From assembly GCA_019232645.1 (NCBI GenBank), contig JAFANO010000257.1:1-6516 (forward strand): a stretch of DNA of 6,516 nt, written 5' to 3'. Of the stretch, positions 1-5,769 are shown one piece after another (the stretch's first letter is position 1; every line of letters starts with the position of its first letter). The translations under genes and the position numbers were made by a program. The notes beneath the pieces were generated by a model that was not told the origin of the DNA, made no database searches, and worked only from the letters and a program-made list of their open reading frames with translations. Source of the DNA: Planctomycetaceae bacterium (GTDB lineage: Bacteria > Planctomycetota > Planctomycetia > Isosphaerales > Isosphaeraceae).

Positions 1-546
1 GAGCATGTTGAAGCCCACGTACTTGGTGACCTGCCGCCAGCTCAGCGGCGTCTTCGGGTCGGCCAGGTCGCTCGAGAAGCCGTGGACATGGACCGCGCGC
101 AGCTTGCCCAGGAAGCCGTGTGCGATCAGCGAGCGCATGTATGGGTCGCCGACCAAACCGTACGGGCTGGGGGCGATCATCGCCGTCTGCTTGGGATGCT
201 CGCGGGCGCTGTCGTACATCCGCTGCGCCTCGCGGGCATTCATGGCCATCCGGTCCGCGGTCAGCACGTGCTTGCCGACGTCGAGCGCCGCCAGGGTGAC
301 AGGGCAGTGCAGGTTCGGCCAGGTCCCGATGATCACCGCGTGGATCATGTCGTCCTCGACCAGGTCCTCCCACGATCCGTGGACCTTGGGGATGTCGAAC
401 TCGCGCGCGACCCGCGCCGCAGTCTCCCGTCTCAGGTCGCAGACGGCGGCGACACGGACGCCCGGCAGAGCCAGAAGGCCCGGGAGGTGTCGCGCCCGGG
501 TGAACTGCCCCGCCCCCACGATCCCGATCCGTAACTCCGAACGCAT
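1..546 (-). CDS. Gfo/Idh/MocA-family oxidoreductase, N-terminal part (3' end outside window)
   Basis: Seen: reading leftward from an ATG at 546-544, an open frame of 182 codons runs off the window edge without a stop. It starts MRSELRIGIVGAGQF, a Rossmann dinucleotide-binding motif (G8, G11, G13) after a short beta strand. D37 ends the second strand (AAVCD), which in this fold usually favours NAD(H). A GTWPNLHCPVTLAAL segment (residues 74-88) matches the family's TPN-x-x-H region, followed by GKHVLTADRMAMNA. An AAAGGA ribosome-binding site lies 11 nt before the ATG. Known: the family catalyses NAD(P)-dependent redox of sugars, inositols and related polyols, and is heavily expanded in planctomycetes. 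Odd: the usual E-K-P triplet, whose lysine is normally near the nicotinamide, is D98-R99-M100 here. The C-terminal substrate domain is almost entirely missing, so the substrate cannot be guessed. The family call is firm; the specific enzyme is unknown. Confidence 0.9.
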   Translation of the reverse strand, partial: MRSELRIGIVGAGQFTRARHLPGLLALPGVRVAAVCDLRRETAARVAREFDIPKVHGSWEDLVEDDMIHAVIIGTWPNLHCPVTLAALDVGKHVLTADRMAMNAREAQRMYDSAREHPKQTAMIAPSPYGLVGDPYMRSLIAHGFLGKLRAVHVHGFSSDLADPKTPLSWRQVTKYVGFNML

Positions 547-626
547 CGACCGGACCGTCCTTTCCTCAGGCTCGGCTCCGACCGACGGCTCGACTCGAAC
601 GGTTCACACTCCCCGAACCCCCGGCC

Positions 627-640
627 GGGACCGCGGTCCC
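627..640. repeat. 14-bp perfect palindrome near the predicted transcription start
   Basis: GGGACCGCGGTCCC is an uninterrupted 14-bp palindrome located 9 bases downstream of the candidate -10 box of the oxidoreductase gene, at about +3 to +16 of the predicted transcript. That is a plausible operator position. In a GC-rich genome such palindromes are less surprising, so the regulatory role is an inference. Confidence 0.35.
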
Positions 641-649
641 ACCCTGGAA

Positions 650-678
650 TTTATACAGAAACGGGCGACCAAGTCCAA
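650..678 (-). promoter_or_regulatory. candidate sigma70-type promoter of the Gfo/Idh oxidoreductase gene
   Basis: Read on the minus strand, a TTGGAC box (678-673) and a TATAAA box (655-650) are separated by exactly 17 bases. This is one of the few AT-rich stretches in the region, and it would start transcription near 643, about 100 nt before the ATG at 546. The -10 box is close to consensus and the -35 is weak (3 of 6). The assignment rests on sequence pattern only. Confidence 0.45.
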
Positions 679-688
679 TCAACATTGG
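675..688. repeat. short inverted repeat overlapping the -35 box (possible operator)
   Basis: CCAAT (675-679) and ATTGG (684-688) form a perfect inverted repeat with a 4-base spacer (CAAC). It overlaps the -35 box of the candidate oxidoreductase promoter. Its size and position would suit a dimeric repressor, but arms of 5 bp can arise by chance, and no regulator gene is in view. Confidence 0.3.
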
Positions 689-724
689 CTTGTTATGTCG
701 ATCGGTGACAGCGGATGATCTTCC

Positions 725-1030
725 TCAGCGACCGATCCACGTCCCATCCGGGCAATAACCCCTGGGCAGGCCTGTCTTCAGGCTGTAGGAGGTCGGGTTG
801 AGGACCGGGCCCTGCCCGACACGGGGGTAGTTCGACCCGGCATAGTTCGAGATGTAGAGTGGCCTCGTGTTGGGGAAGTAGTAGGCGGACGCGTAGACGG
901 TGGCGCCTGTCGGGGCCGCTCCGACGGCCCGGTCGCGGAAGAGCCAGTGACCCGCCACGGCGCCGCCAGCCGGTGCGAGGGACAGCAGCGCCGAAAGAGC
1001 CAGGGTCCAGGCCGGCTTGGTCCGGAACAT
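725..1030 (-). CDS. small secreted Tyr-rich protein of unknown function (101 aa)
   Basis: The start chosen is the ATG at 1030-1028. It has a purine-rich AAAGGAAG ribosome-binding site about 9 nt upstream, and from it the protein begins with a clear Sec signal peptide: K5, then a hydrophobic stretch (roughly residues 8-20) and a small-residue region ending in GGAVAG near residue 27. The frame stays open far upstream to 1519, but that extension has no signal for translation and reads like non-coding GC-rich sequence. The mature part of about 74 residues is rich in Tyr, Ser, Gly, Asn and Pro, with YASAYYFPN and YISNYAGSNYP segments. It has one cysteine near the C-terminus (GYCPDGTWIGR) and ends at a TGA at 725-727. 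I do not recognise the family. The composition suggests a small exported structural or surface-associated protein. It is transcribed away from its upstream neighbour at 1305. Confidence 0.72.
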   Translation of the reverse strand: MFRTKPAWTLALSALLSLAPAGGAVAGHWLFRDRAVGAAPTGATVYASAYYFPNTRPLYISNYAGSNYPRVGQGPVLNPTSYSLKTGLPRGYCPDGTWIGR

Positions 1031-1060
1031 AGCAAGTCGCTTCCTTTCAAGAATTCCCGG

Positions 1061-1108
1061 GGGACTCGTCGCCGAGGCGGGACCATCCCGCGATGGTGTC
1101 CGAGTCCC
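1061..1108. repeat. nested inverted repeat in the leader of the small secreted protein gene
   Basis: The outer arms GGGACTCG (1061-1068) and CGAGTCCC (1101-1108) are perfect 8-bp complements. Inside them CCATC (1083-1087) and GATGG (1092-1096) form a second stem with a 4-base loop, flanked by GGAC/GTCC complementarity. On the minus strand this lies 31-78 nt before the ATG at 1030, so it could fold in the 5' leader of that mRNA. It could equally be a DNA-binding site between two divergent genes. No further evidence distinguishes these. Confidence 0.4.
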
Positions 1109-1304
1109 GATCCTGAAGACTATCACGCGATCGCCGGCGCGGCTGTCCCGGACGGCCTCGAGGAGGTGGTGGACCCTCCGGAACGCATGGAAGGAATCAC
1201 TCGGCCCGGCTACGATGGGAGTCCCGAGTGGTCCGGGGGCAGGGGCCGGGGAGAGTCTCCTGGCGCGTCGCCCCGGAGGCCCGACGAACCCGGAGATCCC
1301 GCCG

Positions 1305-1883
1305 ATGAAACGAGCGATCGCGCTGATGACGGCCTCGGTCGGCCTGACCGCACTCCCGGCCCACGCCGAGCATGCCAAGATCAACCTCCAGGTGGCGTCG
1401 CCGAGGGACCAGCAAGCGTCGTTCGCGGACCAGACGCCTCCCGACTGGGGCAAGAACTCGCGCCCGGTGGTCCGGGCCCGGGTCGGCGACCCGATACGGG
1501 TCGAGTGGGTCCTGACCAACGGCTATCCCCACAAGACCTTGGAGGACGTCGTCGTCCATTTCTTCATCGCGCGCCAAGAGAAGGCCGGTCAGAAGGAACT
1601 GCCCGACCTCCGGGGCGACGTGGTGCTCGAGTCCGCCTTCGAGATGGACTTCAAGCCCGGCGGCAAGGCCGGCCAGCGGGACACCGTCCGGGTCGACGCC
1701 CCCGGCATTTACCTGGTCCGCGTCGAGACCCGCCAGACGCAGAGCGACCACGAGCACTTCGCCGCCATCGACCTGGTCGTCGAGGCCAAGGAGCGGGAAC
1801 ACCTCCGGACGGATTGCCGGGCGAATCATCTTCCCGGGGTTTGGCCCTGGCCCTCGTCCGACTTGCCCGGGTCCTGGCGGTAG
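1305..1883 (+). CDS. secreted protein of unknown function, probable beta-sandwich (192 aa)
   Basis: The start is the ATG at 1305, preceded by GGAG 9 nt upstream, and it gives a typical signal peptide: MKR, a hydrophobic core, then an ALPAHA cleavage site with cleavage likely after A21. The frame is open further upstream, but only this start fits both signals. The mature protein has alternating hydrophobic strands (VRARVGDPIRVEWVLTN, VVVHFFIARQ, VVLESAFEMDF, VRVDAPGIYLVRVET, FAAIDLVVEAK), consistent with an Ig-like or cupredoxin-like beta-sandwich; this is inferred from pattern. The conserved-looking core (ADQTPPDWGKN, YPHKTLEDV, QSDHEHFAAIDL) resembles uncharacterised planctomycete exported proteins as I recall them. 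His and acidic residues in SDHEHF could bind metal, but this is unproven. The natural family end appears to be near residue 168; the last roughly 20 residues are encoded inside the 3' end of the opposite gene. It is a single-gene transcript, divergent from the gene at 1030. Confidence 0.78.
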   Translation: MKRAIALMTASVGLTALPAHAEHAKINLQVASPRDQQASFADQTPPDWGKNSRPVVRARVGDPIRVEWVLTNGYPHKTLEDVVVHFFIARQEKAGQKELPDLRGDVVLESAFEMDFKPGGKAGQRDTVRVDAPGIYLVRVETRQTQSDHEHFAAIDLVVEAKEREHLRTDCRANHLPGVWPWPSSDLPGSWR

Positions 1884-4189
1884 ACGAGGACGCGGTCGTG
1901 GACGATCAGGACGAGGTCGGAGCGGCCGTCGCCGTCGACGTCGCCGACGCCCAGGTCGCGCGGCTCGACCAGGTCGTGGACGTCCCGGAACGACTTGCGC
2001 TCGAAGATCTTGAACGCCAGGGCACGCTCGAGGTCGGCCTGGCCGGCGTAGGTGACGATCTCGATAAAGTGCTCGGCGACGTCGGTCAGGACGATGTCGG
2101 GGCGGCCGTCGGCGTTGAGGTCCCCCGCGGCGAGGTCGGCGAGCCGGGCCTCAGCCCGGTTCGACTCGTAGCTGGCCAGCGTCCGGAACCGCTGCCCCGC
2201 CCGGCCGGTCAGCACGACGCCGAAGCGGTCGGTCCCGGCCAGCAGCAGGTCGTCGCGGCCGTCGCCATCGAGGTCGGCGACGTACAGGCCCTGGAAGTCG
2301 ATCGGCCCGACCGAGAGCGTCCCGCCCGGCCGGTAGACGCCCTCCCTCCCGTCCAGGAAGATCAGCGACTTGGAGGTCTTGTCGAGCAGGACGATCTCCC
2401 TCTTGCCATCGCCGTCGGTGTCGAGCGCGGCGGCCGCCAGGATCTGGGCCGAACCCCGGCCGGAGTTGTACTGGTCCCTGACCTCCCAGCGGCCGTCCTT
2501 GTCGAGGAGGATGTTGCGGGCGAAGGTGTTCTGGGCGACGATCAGGGCCGGGCCGTCCAGGTCCATCACGCCCAGGCCGCCGGGGTTGACGCCGGCCAGC
2601 GGCCCGAGGCTCCCGTCGGCGGGGGCGGGGGGCTCACCGGCTCGGCCCAGCAGAAGCAGGGGCGGGCCGTAGGCGCTGAAGACGAGGACGTCGGCGAGGT
2701 GATCGCGGTTGACGTCCAGCACCTGGAGTGCCGGGGGCGCGTTTGTCATCCCACGCAGGGTCACCTCGTCGACCTGGCCCCATCGGTGGGGGAGAGAAAT
2801 GCCTGACTTGTCGCGGGTGATGGCGCGGAGCGCATAGGACTCGGAGCCGCCCGAGTGGGACCGGGAGACGTAGAGGACCTCGGGCCGGCCGTCGCCGTCG
2901 AGGTCGGCCACGTCGAGTGCGACCGGCTCTCCGCTGACGGGCAACGGCCGGGGAAACGAGAGGCGGCCCTCGGCCAGGCCGCAGACCCCGATCTGCTTCT
3001 CCTGCTCCGACAGGACGATCACCTCGGCCTTCTTGTCGCCGTCGAGGTCGGCCAGGCGGACCGTCCGGCCCCCGACCAGGCCGGGGAAGCTCTGGCTGGA
3101 GCCCAGGCCCAGACGACCCGACTGGCGATAGACCAGGAACTGGGCGTTGGCCGGGTCGGTCACCACGACGTCGGCCTTGCCGTCCCCGTCGAGGTCGCCC
3201 AGCGCCAGCGACCGCCCGCGCTCGCTGCCCGGCGGCAGGGGGTAGAAGATCAGCCGGCCGCGCTTGCCCTGCTCGTCCTTGTCGGCGTCTTCCAGCGTCA
3301 GCACCTTGGCCCGGCCCGACTGCGCCTCGATGGTCAACAGCTCGGAGCCCCCCTTGCCGTCGATCTGGGCGAAGGCGATCGCCTTGGGGGCCTCGACGAG
3401 GAACCGCTGCTCGGGCCCGAGCTTGCCCCCCTCGGCCGAGAGCCGGACGCGGACCGGGTCGTCGGAGCCGCCGTCGAGGATCACCAGGTCATCGCCGCCG
3501 TCCCCGTCGAGGTCGACCGCCCGGAGCATCCGGGGGTTGCTCGCCGTGTGAGACAGCCGTTCGGGCTCGCCAAGCTTGCCCCTCTCGAGCTGCAAGACGA
3601 TCACCACCTCATTCGGGCCGAGCAGCGCCAGGTCGTCGCGGCCGTCGCGGTTCAGGTCGCCGGAGGTCAGCGCGTTGCCGCTCTCGACGGCCTCGCCCGT
3701 GGAGATCCGCTTCGAGTCCTCGAACCGCCCCCGGCCGTCGTTGAACAGGATGACCAGCTCGGCCGGGGTGCCATAGTAGGCCAGGTCGGGCTTGCCATCG
3801 CTATTGAAGTCGCCGGCTTGGATGCTGACGATCTCCTTGTTGACCGGCACGCCGACCAACCGCATCCGGCGGTCACTGGGGACCTGGTTGGTTTCGGACT
3901 CCCGCGCCGAGGTGTCTTCATCATCGTCGGCCTTCTTGCCGCTGAGCAGGAGGTCGATCCGCGACCGCCCATTGTTGACGACGACGATGTCGTCCACCTT
4001 GTCGCCGTCGAGGTCCTGGAGCAGCAGGTTGCTGATCCTCGAATCAAGCTTGTAGACCTCCAAGGGGAGGAACCCGAAGTAATCGGCCAGCCTCGGCTCG
4101 TCGGCCCTCGCGAGCGTGCCGAAGCCGCCCAGCAACAGAAAGCCGAGCCCCAAGACCCTCGAGAACGGACGTCTGCCCGACTCATGCAT
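1826..4189 (-). CDS. secreted FG-GAP/VCBS repeat protein, probable double seven-bladed beta-propeller (787 aa)
   Basis: The ATG at 4189-4187 is chosen because it opens a good signal peptide (MHESGRRPFSRVLGLGFLLL, cleavage after about A29 in TLARA) with AGGA 8 nt upstream. The frame continues 16 codons further up, but that extension would bury the signal. The mature protein is built of FG-GAP/VCBS-type repeats, each with a D-x-D-G-D-G-x-x-D Ca-binding loop followed by a hydrophobic strand. Loops start near residues 59, 127, 178, 226, 276, 332, 381, 429, 492, 543, 590, 639, 690 and 750. That is 14 repeats spaced mostly 47-55 residues apart, fitting two seven-bladed propellers; those near 276 and 543 have degenerate loops. 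An acidic insertion (DDDEDT, about 88-93) follows the first repeat. There is no C-terminal membrane helix, dockerin or sorting motif. Such propellers usually mediate binding or adhesion, but the ligand here is unknown. A canonical enzyme domain is not visible. Confidence 0.92.
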   Translation of the reverse strand: MHESGRRPFSRVLGLGFLLLGGFGTLARADEPRLADYFGFLPLEVYKLDSRISNLLLQDLDGDKVDDIVVVNNGRSRIDLLLSGKKADDDEDTSARESETNQVPSDRRMRLVGVPVNKEIVSIQAGDFNSDGKPDLAYYGTPAELVILFNDGRGRFEDSKRISTGEAVESGNALTSGDLNRDGRDDLALLGPNEVVIVLQLERGKLGEPERLSHTASNPRMLRAVDLDGDGGDDLVILDGGSDDPVRVRLSAEGGKLGPEQRFLVEAPKAIAFAQIDGKGGSELLTIEAQSGRAKVLTLEDADKDEQGKRGRLIFYPLPPGSERGRSLALGDLDGDGKADVVVTDPANAQFLVYRQSGRLGLGSSQSFPGLVGGRTVRLADLDGDKKAEVIVLSEQEKQIGVCGLAEGRLSFPRPLPVSGEPVALDVADLDGDGRPEVLYVSRSHSGGSESYALRAITRDKSGISLPHRWGQVDEVTLRGMTNAPPALQVLDVNRDHLADVLVFSAYGPPLLLLGRAGEPPAPADGSLGPLAGVNPGGLGVMDLDGPALIVAQNTFARNILLDKDGRWEVRDQYNSGRGSAQILAAAALDTDGDGKREIVLLDKTSKSLIFLDGREGVYRPGGTLSVGPIDFQGLYVADLDGDGRDDLLLAGTDRFGVVLTGRAGQRFRTLASYESNRAEARLADLAAGDLNADGRPDIVLTDVAEHFIEIVTYAGQADLERALAFKIFERKSFRDVHDLVEPRDLGVGDVDGDGRSDLVLIVHDRVLVYRQDPGKSDEGQGQTPGR

Positions 4190-4221
4190 CACAATGGTCC
4201 TGATTTGCCTCTCCTCCCCGA

Positions 4222-4255
4222 CCGTAGCCTCCGGCACATCCCGACCAGACTACGG
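4222..4255 (-). repeat. leader hairpin upstream of the FG-GAP repeat protein gene
   Basis: In the minus-strand transcript CCGUAGUCU (4255-4247) can pair with AGGCUACGG (4230-4222). This gives a 9-bp stem, including one G-U pair, with a 16-base loop. The hairpin lies between the predicted transcription start and a GGAGGAG tract (4217-4211). That tract is too far from the ATG at 4189 (21 nt) to be its main ribosome-binding site. The structure may affect translation or mRNA stability, but there is no direct evidence. Confidence 0.3.
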
Positions 4256-4273
4256 CTTAACCGCTCCCTCGAC

Positions 4274-4301
4274 AAGATAAGGGACGTCGAGAATGTGTCA
4301 C
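4274..4301 (-). promoter_or_regulatory. candidate sigma70-type promoter of the FG-GAP repeat protein gene
   Basis: On the minus strand a GTGACA box (4301-4296, 5 of 6 to consensus) and a TATCTT box (4279-4274, 4 of 6) are 16 bases apart. Transcription would begin near 4267 and leave a leader of about 78 nt before the ATG at 4189. The call is by pattern only. Confidence 0.35.
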
Positions 4302-4432
4302 CACAAGACCACCAGGCGCTCGGGGCGGTTTGGGGAACGACCGCTCTCGGGTGCCTCGTGAGGAACTTCCTCGTCGCCCAACGCCCGCAGGGTGCCCGAT
4401 CCCGGTCGCCCCTCCTTTCGATAAGGATTGAC

Positions 4433-4461
4433 TTGACAGGGCCTTGCGTCGATGCTAACGT
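4433..4461 (+). promoter_or_regulatory. candidate sigma70 promoter with extended -10, for the DUF1349-like gene
   Basis: A perfect TTGACA (4433-4438) is followed after 17 bases by TAACGT (4456-4461). That -10 box matches only 3 of 6 positions but has a TG one base upstream (4453-4454), the extended -10 arrangement. It sits in a locally AT-richer stretch and would begin transcription near 4468, about 106 nt before the GTG start at 4574. Direction and distance suit that gene. Confidence 0.5.
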
Positions 4462-4573
4462 CAGCCAAGGGTGAATGCGAGGCGCTCTCCTAGTCCTGCG
4501 TGTCGCATCATGAAAATGCGGTCCACGATTCCACTCGACTCGCCTTTCCTGGCAAGACCGAGGAGGCCCCAGC

Positions 4574-5752
4574 GTGCCCGATCCCACGGTCATCAAGTCT
4601 CGGCTCACCCCAGTTGCAATCGCCCCGCAGCGCAGATCGCACCCCTCGAGGCCGGAGTCGATGTCGCAGTTGCCGGGCACCTTCTTCACGTCTCCAGGAT
4701 TCATCCTGGGAATCGTCATCGTGGAGCTCGTGTACGGGATCGTGCTCTTCATCGCGTTGTCCGGCCCGAGGAAGGCGCCCCCCCGCGAGATCACCTCGAG
4801 CGATGATGGGCTCGCACTCCTGATCGCGGCGAAAGGGATGCCGAGTCCCCCTCCCGGGGCAGCCGTCGAGGTGCCCAAGGAAAAAGAGACGGAAAAGGAT
4901 CAGGAGAAGGAGGCCGATCGCCCTCTACCAATAAAGGAAGAGGCCACGATCAATTCGGGGAAGAGCAAGTCACGGACGCCGAAGGGGGCGGACACTGAGA
5001 CCAAAAGAGAGGCGCCAAGGCTCTCGGAGCCGTTGGCGACATCTCCCAACTCGTCGCGGTCGAGGCCCGAGATGACCCAAAAGCCGGACATGCCCGTTCC
5101 TCCTGCCCATCACGTCGCGATGAACATCCGGCCGGAGCCTCCGAAGTTGCAGATCGAGGAGCCGAGAGTCGGGCCGATCGGCCCCCTGATCAATCCCGAT
5201 CATGATTGCACGGCGTCGACCGATGAGGAAGGGTTTACCATCGAGACCCCCGGGAAGCCACACATCATCTCTCCCGGGAAGGCCAATGCGCCTCGGGCCC
5301 TGGAGAAGGTCACCGGCGACTTCGTCGCCGAGGTGCACGTCCCCGGCGAGATCCGGCCCGGCGCCAATCCGCTCGAGCACTTCCCCTTCACGTTTCAGGG
5401 CGCCGGCTTGCTGCTCTGGCTGGATCAGGAAAATTACGTCCGGCTCGAGCGCACGGTCATGTACGAGGCGGGGTCGAGACACCAGGTCATGGTCGAGAGT
5501 TTCAAGGGCGGGAAACCGGGCCGAACCGTCAATATCAACGTCAAGGGGGACAAAATCACCCTCAGAATGGAGCGTCATGGCGGCGAGATCAACTGCACGT
5601 ACAGCTCCGACGGGAAGACCTGGCTCCCCGTCCGGAGGTGGGCGGCTGCGCTCCCCCCAACGGTCCTCGTCGGAGTCTCGGCGTCGAACATCTCGCCCAA
5701 GCCGTTCGAGGCGCGGTTCACCGACTTCACTCTGAAACACACCGGCAAGTGA
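4574..5752 (+). CDS. membrane-anchored protein with C-terminal DUF1349/LamG-like domain (392 aa)
   Basis: The start is a GTG at 4574, favoured by a perfect AGGAGG 7 nt upstream; the ATG at 4661 (residue 30) is the alternative, with GGAG only 3 nt away. Layout: a basic N-terminus (1-41), one membrane helix (about 43-63, FILGIVIVELVYGIVLFIAL, with E51 inside it), then a linker of about 130 residues rich in K, E, P and S with no predicted fold. The C-terminal globular domain (about 205-389) matches the DUF1349, concanavalin/LamG-like beta-sandwich pattern: NPDHDC, NAPRALEKVTGDFVAEV, GAGLLLWLDQENYVRLER, SSDGKTW and KPFEARFTDFTL. The only two cysteines, C212 and C341, lie in this domain and could form a disulfide if it is outside the membrane. 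Known: such domains are thought to bind carbohydrate and often occur fused to other modules in planctomycetes. Topology and ligand are inferred. It probably has its own promoter at 4433. Confidence 0.87.
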   Translation: MPDPTVIKSRLTPVAIAPQRRSHPSRPESMSQLPGTFFTSPGFILGIVIVELVYGIVLFIALSGPRKAPPREITSSDDGLALLIAAKGMPSPPPGAAVEVPKEKETEKDQEKEADRPLPIKEEATINSGKSKSRTPKGADTETKREAPRLSEPLATSPNSSRSRPEMTQKPDMPVPPAHHVAMNIRPEPPKLQIEEPRVGPIGPLINPDHDCTASTDEEGFTIETPGKPHIISPGKANAPRALEKVTGDFVAEVHVPGEIRPGANPLEHFPFTFQGAGLLLWLDQENYVRLERTVMYEAGSRHQVMVESFKGGKPGRTVNINVKGDKITLRMERHGGEINCTYSSDGKTWLPVRRWAAALPPTVLVGVSASNISPKPFEARFTDFTLKHTGK

Positions 5753-5769
5753 GCGGCGGGCGTTGCAAG

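Larger units (their letters stand above)
4190..4573. other. divergent intergenic region between the FG-GAP and DUF1349-like genes
   Basis: This 384-bp stretch separates two genes reading away from each other. It contains a candidate promoter for each (4274-4301 minus, 4433-4461 plus) and the leader hairpin at 4222-4255. Frames are open across it on both strands, but none has a ribosome-binding site or a recognisable protein. Between about 4302 and 4420 I see nothing beyond GC-rich sequence. Confidence 0.6.

Noticed and set aside
5..718. Plus-strand open frame of 237 codons at the left edge
   Set aside because: It is the antisense shadow of the Gfo/Idh/MocA oxidoreductase. It is Arg/Ser/Thr-rich with no recognisable domain.
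700..737. GATCGGT/ACCGATC inverted repeat spanning the stop of the small secreted protein gene
   Set aside because: The arms are only 7 bp with a 24-base loop and no T-run. It is too weak to call a terminator.
1188..1216. TGGAAG-17-TACGAT as a promoter for the gene at 1305
   Set aside because: The -10 box matches 4 of 6 but the -35 only 3 of 6, and the surrounding sequence is GC-rich. It is not distinguishable from chance.
1031..1519. N-terminal extension of the small secreted protein up to 1519
   Set aside because: The frame is open, but the extension is Arg/Pro/Gly-rich, runs antisense into the plus-strand gene at 1305 and would bury the signal peptide.
947..2806. Plus-strand open frame of 619 codons, mostly opposite the FG-GAP gene
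   Set aside because: It is Val/Asp/Gly/Pro-rich with repeating VAVEVG-like stretches, which are the antisense reading of the DLDGDG calcium loops. It has no ribosome-binding site and crosses three real genes.
1926..4020. Recurrent CCGTCGCCGTCGAGGTCG-like DNA repeats on the plus strand
   Set aside because: They look like dispersed DNA repeats but are the reverse complement of codons for the calcium-binding loops of the FG-GAP protein, spaced about 150 bp apart as the protein repeats are. They are not a CRISPR array or an independent repeat family.
2855..4474. Plus-strand open frame of 539 codons opposite the 5' half of the FG-GAP gene
   Set aside because: It has the same antisense-repeat origin (AVAVEVGHVE-like). 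The open frame is a by-product of GC-rich codon use and the minus-strand frame is clearly the coding one.
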